From the NCBI GenBank assembly GCA_000711775.1, contig ARYC01000743.1, positions 1-64,000 of the forward strand: DNA of 64,000 nt, in the 5' to 3' direction. Positions within the stretch are counted from its first letter, which is position 1. The number at the start of each line of letters is the position of its first letter. The translations under genes and the position numbers were made by a program. Below the pieces are notes generated by a model. That model did not search any database. It was not told the origin of the DNA and was given only the letters and a program-made list of their open reading frames with translations. Below, in pieces: positions 56,660 through 64,000 of the stretch. Source of the stretch: Oxytricha trifallax (lineage: Eukaryota > Ciliophora > Spirotrichea > Sporadotrichida > Oxytrichidae).

Positions 56660-58600
56660 TTTATTAGTTTTTAGGCTGATTAGCAAATAATTTTATTATT
56701 TTTATTTGATTATGAGAATTTACTATGATATGCATTTGATGATTCAATTCATTTTCATGCTCATTATCATTAGCCTTTTACTCTTATATAGATTTATGCA
56801 TCAAAAGATTATTTTTCTCTAGATTTGATTATCAAATATAGTCAATTGATTTAAGTCTTGAAATTATTTGCTTATAAATTATTGATAGCATATATATATA
56901 TGTAATTTATGCTATAATTTATTTAAAAAATCAATATTAGCAATTCATTTAATTGAGATTATAACCTTATTTATTGTGTTTAAATTTCATAAATGACTAT
57001 AGAATTTATAGCTAGCAAATTATTAAAAACAAATTATTTCAAAAATTCATTTATTTATTATTATTTTAGTCAACATATTCTTTTTGTTATTAAGACATAA
57101 ATTATTTTCAAACACAAAACTAACATTTTCTTAAAATTTAATTGATGGAAATACATTTTCTAATTCATAATACTTAACATATTAAACAGTTAATTAAAAT
57201 TTAAAGCTTATTAGTAAATATATTTATTGCAAAAAGAATTTGCAGTATCTCAGGTTTAATTAATTCTTCTAAGTTATTTAATTTGATAGATTAATTAATT
57301 ATATTAGTTTCTTCTTTTGTTTTCTTTAAAAATTATCAATGACTCATTATGCTCACAGCTCGTGAATAAGATTTGAATGATCTTATTAATATATTTTACT
57401 ACTATACTAGTAGTTAGCACTATAGATGATATTTTGAAAAATAGATCAAGTAATGTTTTAAAACTACTATATAAATTAAACAGTTACAAGTTATCTCATT
57501 TCAAATTTTAAATCCTAAAGAACCGTTATTTAATGTTTTAATATAATTATTTGCTCAGGATATTATATTTTGTTTTATAAATCTAATTAGATGATAAGGC
57601 ATTCATTCTATAAATATTTGTTGAAAAAATGTGAACTTTTATTTAAAGTTTTTAGAATTACGTTGAGATTAGATAAGTTTATAGTATAGGTGGCTGAGGC
57701 TCCACACTCATAATTTATAAACAAGCATTTTGTAATTCATAATAGCTTGACTGGGAATTCAACAATCTACCAACTTATTTAACTGGTTTGATATATCAAT
57801 TATTTGATTCTTTTTTTTTCATCTGAAACTACTGTTCCATAACTAGTCTTGAGCGCTTCTCCTGTTCAATTTTGTTTTGTATATATTATGATTCATTTTT
57901 ATCATTTAAAGCTAAAGAGTAATCCACAAATTGCCATTTACATATTTAATATAAAAAATAGATAACTTTAAGATGCTTATTCTCTGTATATTATCACCTG
58001 CTGTTAAGTTTGATTAATTAAGATTGTCATCACTATCATTTTTAAATACTTATTCATTATCAGTTATAATGTTCGTGGTAAATGAAGTGAAGCTTTCTTG
58101 TTAATATTCAAAGTTTTAATCTATCTTATTTTATTGAAATATCAAAAACAATTTATAAAGTTGGTACTTCACTATAAATTTAAATTATTCATATCACTAT
58201 CACTTTCATTCTAATTTGATTAGTTTAAATAAACGAAAGCTATTTATAAATATAAGTTGCATATTTACTTTCTCATTTAACAAAGAAATTCTTAAAACAA
58301 GTTAATCTTTTCTATATAGAAAGCCTTACGATATAATTTAAACAACAGACAAATGAAAGGCAATTTATCGATATATGTATTCTTCTAAAATCAATCTAAG
58401 TCATACCTATTCCATAAATGAATGAACGAATATATATATATATTTATTTATTATTTTGGTATGAGGTCTGTATTTTCTTGTGAAGACATTTAAATGGTTT
58501 TATATTGATTGAGTAAATAGTTTATCAGTACTGTTTAATAATCAAGGTAAAATGGAACTAAGTAACGATATTTGATTCGCATTGTGATTAATAATTATCA
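56660..58600. other. AT-rich germline-limited stretch, no gene seen
   Basis: No supported frame on either strand, only short TA runs (about 56890 and 58432). Confidence 0.55.
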
Positions 58601-58612
58601 CACCTACTTTAT

Positions 58613-59420
58613 GGAGGTTAACTCTCACAGTTTTCTGAGACAAAACCTTTAACAGATCCTAAAAGATTCTTATCAACTTAAAAATGAATTAATTTTTACA
58701 ATGACATCTCAACAGTTCTACAAGATTAATAAAAATTCTTAATTAAAAAGCGTAGGATTAAACTTTGGCATTGACGGAGCAGATACTAATTAAATAAAAT
58801 ACAACTATCAGTAAAATTAATTAATATTAGATATTTACCGGGATTTTACAAATAAAGAGCAACAGTTGAATAACGCAAACACTTAAAAGAGGGACAGAGA
58901 GCTTAGCTAAGAAATATAAATTTAATCAGATGTAGATGTTTATGAAGGATACAGTAGATATTATTTTTTTTAGGATTTAAATTTTATTAATATAATATAT
59001 GCATTTGTATGTATAGTTAATAACGATACTAATTTCTCAATTTTAAAATATTTTTCTCTTTTATCATCAACAAGCAAAAATGATGCTTTCATTTTTTCTG
59101 ATTAATTAATCTCTGAACAAGTAGTTATCAAAGAAACATTATTAATAATTGCCTTGCTTTTGTTTTAATTTCTTAATAAAATATAAGCTTGAAAGATTTT
59201 AGCTTTAAATTTCACGCAGTGATGTCTATTTACTTAAATATTTTGGTATTATTTTCTAATTTTTCAGGCCAAGATAATTAATATTAAGGGGACTTACCTA
59301 CTTTGTAGAAATTAAACTTCCAGATATTCATAAAAAGTCTTATCAGACACCTCAATAATGTTGTACAACCATAGAAATCATTTTCAAACCTGCTGCAAAG
59401 TATAAGGTATCACACTATAG
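58613..59420 (+). CDS. Unrecognised small gene, two coding blocks
   Basis: Block 1, ATG at 58613, about 120 codons without TGA: MEVNSHSFLRQNLQQILKDS, YQLKNELIFTMTSQQFYKIN, SVGLNFGIDGADTNQIKYNY, QEIQIQSDVDVYEGYSRYYF, to about 58975. Many Gln codons are TAA/TAG. Block 2 at about 59268-59420: SGQDNQYQGDLPTLQKLNFQ, IFIKSLIRHLNNVVQPQKSF. The intervening 290 bp is AT-rich and open but not protein-like, fitting an IES. Hydrophilic, no domain recognised. The minus-strand ORF at 59384-59602 looks like AT-rich noise. Confidence 0.45.
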
Positions 59421-59429
59421 TAGATAAAA

Positions 59430-60230
59430 TAATCTAAATAATAATTTACCAATTGTATCTCATTAAGCTTAAATCTAATTGTAGGCGTAATTAAATATAA
59501 ATTCAATCGTATTAAGATAGAATATATTAATGGTAAAATACAAAATGATAGGAAATTATGAAAATAAATGAATACATAACATACTTTTAAATGCTTAATC
59601 AAGTAATATATAGATTAATGCAAGTTATACTTAATAATGCATAGTAAATTGCATCTTTAGTGATATACATTAACTAACTGCCAATTAATTAATGTGAGTG
59701 TATTTTATTCTTTTATTATTTTTCTAGAATAATTCACTTTAGCTAACAAGATTTTGAGTTACTATAAACAGAATCCATTAAGTGAATGTTTTAAAATAGT
59801 TTTTTTTAATTCTAAATTATCTCTCTGAATCTCTTTATAAAAACACCATTTTTATCAGAATTTATTTAAATTAATGTTTATTTACTCTAATTCTAGTTTA
59901 TTTGATGATGAAATTCTAGTAAAAGAAGATTCATATTTAAAATAATTGCATACATAATAATAAAAATGAGCCAATCTTACCTTTACACAATGAATATTAA
60001 TTATTTCTTCTCTTCCATTTTAGATTTAGATAACTCTAATTAATTTCTGTTTTTAATTATTTCGTAATTAATTTTAATTTTTCAAAGTTCATGCATAATA
60101 TTAATAGTAAACTTTGTTGTTATATTAACAAATTTATTTTATTGAAATACAATAATAATGAATTAAAAATTTATTTTCATTGATGAATAATTGTTAATTA
60201 ATATTTTAAAAAAATAATAATAATAATCAA
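59430..60230. other. AT-rich stretch, no gene seen
   Basis: Ends in an AAT-repeat run (60211-60232) right at the left boundary of the two-gene element. Confidence 0.5.
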
Positions 60231-60233
60231 TAA

Positions 60234-60262
60234 GATGGGTCTCAAAGACACCCGATCATGAG
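60234..60262 (+). repeat. Left terminal inverted repeat of the two-gene element
   Basis: GATGGGTCTCAAAGACACCC continuing GATCATGAG; pairs with 63181-63207. Confidence 0.55.
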
Positions 60263-60844
60263 TTAAAAAACTGATGATTTTTAACGAGCACGTTTGTACT
60301 CTAATATTAATGATCCCATAATATCATGTGTTATTGCTTTTTTTTTGGCTCTGGAAATTCGACTTTCAGAGTTGATTAGTGTTAAAGTCTTGCAAATAAG
60401 ATTCTCTTGACTTAATTCTCATACCTTTTGACTCTCATATAAATTATTCATCCAAGTGTTAGAGTGTGGTTGTAGAATTTCTCTAAGTGAGTCAAAAATA
60501 TTTAGATTCAAATCTACTTAAAATTTTTCTTCACTCTATGGTAACTTGAGTACATAATTTAGTGGAGAGCATTATATATCCTACGAGTATTCTTTCTTTG
60601 TTTCAATTTCCTTAATCTATCATTAGTGGACGATGCCATCTCCAAAAAAATATGTTTATGTAGATGTCTTACTTAACAATTCATTGTTATCGAAGGTAAT
60701 CAAGGTCATCATCTTTATTTATTATTAATATTATAATAATAAATAAGAGAATTGTTAATAAAAATCTATATTAAATTTTTAAAAAATAATCTAGATTTCT
60801 ATTGACAGGATTATTAATTATTGAATTTATTATTAAATATCTAT

Positions 60845-61560
60845 GGGGTTTACAGATCTTAGGCTCTCTGGGTATTGCAATGGAAAATAGGCGTTACTTA
60901 TTAGCTTTGGAACATAAAACACATGTTATCTGTTCCAAAGACTAAAATGGGAAGTGTGCGACCAGAATAAGATCTGGTGGTAGGTTTTTTCTTTGGGGGA
61001 AGCACTTTTCTCCATTGAAGCTGGTTCTATGTGGATTTATTAACTTGTTATCATCGATGATGACAGGTCTAGAAAGATATCTCTATTTAGATGAAAGTAA
61101 GGCCAGTTTCTTCCAAGAATAAGCCACAGTAACCAGTCTTAGGTATGGTATAGCTATAGATGTCTTTATGGGAAGGTCTCAGTCATATTTTATTACCCTC
61201 TTGTCCGTGGCAATGTAAAAATGTGGTTAAGCTGTTGCTGGTGCTTGAATCTGCTCTAAGATAGGTATATCAGGGATACATGAATGATTATGTAGTTCCT
61301 CCATCAGTTGGGAAATTAATATATTTCCATATGGGAGTTTTATATGTGGGTAATACTTAGTGTAATCTGATCGTGGAGGAAAGAACTTAGCTTCATCAAC
61401 TTCCCTAGTAAGGGGTTTAGTCTTTTAAGTGTTGGAGAATACTCATATTTTGGTTGATAAGAGTGCTTTAGAATCTTTCTTTAGGGTGTGGTATGTTATT
61501 GAAGTATCTCTTTGTCATGAAAGAAGTAGTCAAAAAAGTCTCTGTCATCATAAATAAAAA
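60845..61560 (-). CDS. ORF A of the two-gene element, unrecognised
   Basis: Reading leftward from about 61560: DDRDFFDYFFHDKEILQQHT, KHSYQPKYEYSPTLKRLNP, then in a shifted frame TREVDEAKFFPPRSDYTKYY, PHIKLPYGNILISQLMEELH, IPDIPILEQIQAPATAQPHF, YIATDKRVIKYD, TGA, DLPIKTSIAIPYLRLVTVAY, SWKKLALLSSKQRYLSRPVI, IDDNKLINPHRTSFNGEKCF, PPDLILVAHFPFQSLEQITC and VLCSKANKQRLFSIAIPREP. The second frame is open for about 190 codons with one TGA where Trp would fit (KYD-x-DLP). A C-x2-C pair (TCVLC) near the end might bind zinc. Balanced composition makes coding origin very likely; decay (one frame change, one TGA) or assembly error accounts for the breaks. Confidence 0.55.
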
Positions 61561-61721
61561 TTAATAATTTAAAGTTTAGCTAATTCTGGGTAAATATTAA
61601 AAAGAATGTAAATTTTATGCATAGTGAGAAAATAATTAAACTAAACATTAACTTATAAATAAAATATTTAAATACAATATAATATGAAAAATTTTAATAT
61701 ACACGTTAGGTTTAGGAATGT

Positions 61722-62435
61722 ATGGAAAAAATATTATCGATTCAAGGAAACAAAACATTGCCTAATAAAAAGACTAAAGGGAGTGTGTAGAAATCCCTAA
61801 ATTTTGCAGTTTAATAAACTTGCAATCTAAACTCATCCCCATTCTCCTCATTAGAAACTTTAATTCAACTGGACACAAGAGCAAAAAAAGTAGTATTCTC
61901 TTATTAAGATAAATTCTAATAAGCTTCTAACTAAATAAAAACATCTGAGAAACTCAGATGGATCTCTCTCCCACAACTAATTGCAAAAGAAGCTGCTCTT
62001 ACTATGAGTTCTCAAAGAGAACTAAAAAACATAACTGAAATCAACTTAAGCACTAGATAACTTCTTGACAATGCTATTAGAAAAACGAATATATTCTTAG
62101 CCAAAGAATTCTCAATCACCCACTTACGAACTTGGACACGTAACTTGACACTATCCAGTTAGTTACTATATATCTAAAACTTCTACTAAAAATTTGGGAC
62201 ATCATAATAAACACAAACAAAGAAGATAGAACCAGAGCGATAGAAAACCTACACTCTAAAACAAAGAAGAAATATACCCAGTCCCATTTCAACAAAAAAT
62301 GCCTTATCCAGATAATTGAATAGCTCAAATTCAAAGTAAAAAAACCATAGTTGGAACTCTCATCCTCTATTAATTTGGCTAAAAACGTAATTCTTACCTT
62401 AAATACACTTTAAATAGGGAGAAACACATTCTTGA
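61722..62435 (+). CDS. ORF B (5' part) of the two-gene element, 237 residues, intact
   Basis: ATG at 61722, TGA at 62433-62435, 238 codons with 34 or so TAA/TAG Gln codons and no frame break. Starts MEKILSIQGNKTLPNKKTKG; then CNLNSSPFSSLETLIQLDTR, KFQQASNQIKTSEKLRWISL, PQLIAKEAALTMSSQRELKN, ITEINLSTRQLLDNAIRKTN, IFLAKEFSITHLRTWTRNLT, KKIEPERQKTYTLKQRRNIP, and WNSHPLLIWLKTQFLPQIHF before the stop. Helical middle, basic Gln/Ser/Thr-rich C-terminus, suggesting a DNA- or RNA-binding or structural protein (inference). The same frame stays open beyond this TGA (next entry), so it could be the N-terminal part of a longer product. No known family recognised. Confidence 0.6.
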
Positions 62436-63211
62436 TCCTCACAGGAGCATTCAATTTTCGAAGATATTTTTGATGAATAAATTTACATTAAAGTTTAAAC
62501 TTATATTAATAAAATTAATAGGAAGATTCAATTGACATAGCCAATTTAGATAGACTTAAAAATTAGAGTTATCAGAAGAAAAAACAATAAGATATAAAGA
62601 CAACTGGCCTTATGCAAAGGAAGAAATAGGTCATTTCCAGATATTCAACCCTTTGAAACAATAACAAGCCTTTCAATTTCTCAAATGGCTTATCGCTAGA
62701 CTCTATCACTACAAATTCTGGCATGAACTAGAACCTGAATGTAAACAAATCTTCTACGACAACTACCAATCAATAAAAATGAAGTGAAAGACCCATATCT
62801 TAATGCTATCCACTAAGACACTTCAAAATCAAAACAACTAGTTTTATATGTTGATGCAAAAAAGACACTACATGAACCATATTAAGAAACACTAAATGTA
62901 AGATCTAAACTACCTCAGTGGAAGGAAGAGCCTAGTTCAAACTAGTATAAATGAACAATAATACAATTAAATTTTTGTTAACTTAAAAAATAGCTACGAA
63001 AGCCAACGTTTCATTTAGTAATGAAAGAAGGAGAAACTAAAAGAAAAGGGAGGATTGGTTTGTTTCTCGGGAGCCAAAATCAAAAGCTACAAAAAGAAAA
63101 ACTTGCTCAAATAAGATAAGAGAGAGAAAAGACAGAGATCTCAATCGAATCTACAATAGGATATTTTATCCTTTAACTATTATGATCGGAGGTCCCTAGA
63201 CTCCATCTGAT
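62436..63211 (+). pseudogene. ORF B continuation with in-frame TGAs and one frame change
   Basis: After the TGA at 62433 the frame continues SSQEHSIFEDIFDEQIYIKV and NKINRKIQLTQPIQID, then shifts at an A-run near 62560 into KLELSEEKTIRYKDNWPYAK, EEIGHFQIFNPLKQQQAFQF, LKWLIARLYHYKFWHELEPE, CKQIFYDNYQSIKMK, TGA (about 62787), KTHILMLSTKTLQNQNNQFY, KRHYMNHIKKHQ, DLNYLSGRKSLVQTSI, SYESQRFIQQ, TGA (about 63023), KKEKLKEKGGLVCFSGAKIK and SNLQQDILSFNYYDRRSLDS to the final TGA at about 63211. Both internal TGAs sit in contexts where Trp is natural (KMK-x-KTH, IQQ-x-KKE). Together with the 5' part it would make roughly 490 residues. Confidence 0.5.
63181..63207 (-). repeat. Right terminal inverted repeat of the two-gene element
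   Basis: TATGATCGGAGGTCCCTAGA continuing CTCCATC; reverse complement aligns with 60234-60262 with several mismatches and one gap. Confidence 0.55.
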
Positions 63212-63214
63212 TAA

Positions 63215-63490
63215 TTAATTATTATTATTGAAATATAAATAAATAAAAATATATAAATACAAATTATTATTTGTAAAATAATTTAAAAATAAAATAAAAA
63301 TTTATATATTTATTAATAAAAATTGTTAATGTGTTGATATTTATGAAATAAACTTTATAAATGAAAATATTAGAGTATATTTAAAATAATAATAAAAATA
63401 ACAAATGCAAAAGTCATAAATATGACAGTATAACTAGGCTACTAAATTTTGACTTAAAAAACATAAATATAATTCATTTTTTTAATTTTT
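63215..63490. other. AT-rich spacer
   Basis: AT-rich, no coding signal; right flank of the two-gene element. Confidence 0.5.
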
Positions 63491-63519
63491 CAACATGAAA
63501 ATGATCTTAATCACCAATC

Positions 63520-63750
63520 GCGGTATAAGAGAGACTAGTAAATTATGATATTCCTAGTCAGGCATCTCCATCAGTGGGCTTGCCAGTGGTTCAAAATTTG
63601 GCTCTCCATTGCTGATTGTTACTCTTTGATCATCTTTACAACTTTTCCCCCATCCCATTTTTAACCAAGACCTTCTCTCCATCCTCCTGGAGGTACTTCG
63701 GTTAGAACACATAGACATGCTTGTTCATTTTAAAACAAACATTTTCAATT
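63520..63750 (-). CDS. Short coding fragment, unrecognised
   Basis: Reading leftward from about 63750: ISSQIENVCFKMNKHVYVFQ, PKYLQEDGEKVLVKNGMG, then after a one-base change at a G-run (near 63652) KSCKDDQRVTISNGEPNFEP, LASPLMEMPDQEYHNLLVSL to about 63510. GC content and composition are coding-like on both sides of the change. Probably an MDS or partial duplicate of a larger gene; no family recognised. Confidence 0.45.
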
Positions 63751-63859
63751 TGACTAGAAATCCCTTAAAAAATGCATTTACTTTTAAATCAACAACAACA
63801 ATACAACAATTCTATTATATCTTTTTTAATTATAGTTAGGGTTTATATTAGGTCTATAA

Positions 63860-64000
63860 TTTTAGAACCAAATTTGTTATTTGAAAATTAAATTAAATAT
63901 ATAATTTATTAAGTTAAATAAATCATTTACCAAATTAATGGTAGTTAAAGTTGAATTTGATGGACGATCTTAGACTCATTCGATAAGGAATTCAAAATTG
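63860..64000. mobile_element. TA-flanked MITE family, partial copy E (cut by window end)
   Basis: GACTCATTCGATAAGGAATT followed by CAAAATTG at the window end, and TGGTAGTTAAAGTTGAATTT before it, match internal positions of copy B (GGCAGTTAAAGTTGGCT, GCTCATTCGATAGAGAATTC). The terminal TTGTAGG is not recognisable, so the left end is decayed. Confidence 0.6.

Larger units (their letters stand above)
60234..63207. mobile_element. Candidate new two-gene mobile element, about 2.97 kb
   Basis: The left end GATGGGTCTCAAAGACACCC then GATCATGAG (60234-60262) is matched imperfectly by the reverse complement of the right end (63181-63207: GATGGAGTCTAGGGACCTCC then GATCATA). Outside both lie AAT/TAA-rich runs, so exact boundaries and any target duplication are uncertain. 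Inside are two divergent reading frames filling most of the length: ORF A on the minus strand (60845-61560) and ORF B on the plus strand (61722-63211), separated by about 160 bp of AT-rich DNA that would hold a bidirectional promoter. ORF B's last stop lies at the right inverted repeat. I recognise neither protein as a known transposase. Confidence 0.55.

Noticed and set aside
1..64000. CRISPR arrays, tRNA or rRNA genes, bacterial operons
   Set aside because: No regularly spaced short repeats with unique spacers, no cloverleaf with a TTCRA arm found by eye, no Shine-Dalgarno-type gene clusters; the genetic code and TBE point to a ciliate.

Overview
This window looks like germline (micronuclear) DNA of a spirotrich ciliate of the Oxytricha/Stylonychia/Tetmemena type. 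Four things point there. Long reading frames open only when TAA and TAG are read as glutamine, with TGA as the usual stop. A complete TBE-type (telomere-bearing element) transposon at 51040-55140 ends in C4A4/G4T4 repeats and has a 3-bp ATT target duplication. The sequence is very AT-rich with islands of higher-GC coding DNA, as expected of macronuclear-destined segments (MDSs) scattered among germline-limited DNA. Several coding islands carry very short introns of about 25-40 bp. I recognise no bacterial genes, tRNAs, rRNAs or CRISPR arrays. Organism and function calls come from reading the sequence only.

Layout: 1-829 is the right end of a first TBE; 866-1745 is a relic of another Tc1/mariner-like transposase. 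1.9-10.7 kb is the densest gene region (a minus-strand exon, a plus-strand gene interrupted by a 620-bp palindromic MITE, a minus-strand gene, a long Gln-rich gene and one more gene). 13163-14462 is a Merlin/ISXO2-like element with perfect 8-bp duplications. 15-24 kb holds decayed or partial coding islands and MITEs. 27.0-29.8 kb holds three TBE-type genes in degenerate form (zinc-finger gene, DDE transposase, 22-kDa ORF). 30.3-33.4 kb has a P-loop ATPase-like gene and a small one-helix membrane protein ORF. 36.4-38 kb has two copies of a TA-flanked palindromic MITE. 39.4-41.1 kb is an unusually GC-rich coding patch. 43.6-46 kb has a MORN-repeat fragment and a small gene. 49.4-51.0 kb has coding islands next to the complete TBE. 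58.6-59.4 kb has a small gene. 60234-63207 appears to be an undescribed two-gene mobile element with imperfect terminal inverted repeats and divergent ORFs. 63.5-64 kb has one more coding fragment and a truncated MITE.

Two patterns run through the window. First, almost every coding island has one or more single-base frame changes, often at homopolymers, so either many are decaying germline-limited copies or the assembly has residual indels; I cannot separate these. Second, several germline-limited frames carry in-frame TGA codons where tryptophan would fit, most strikingly a 160-codon ORF at 32933-33412 with three. This may be ordinary TGG-to-TGA decay or something more interesting. Because only TGA stops translation, open frames of 60-120 codons are common by chance in DNA this AT-rich, so I weighted amino-acid composition, recognisable motifs and GC content over ORF length.
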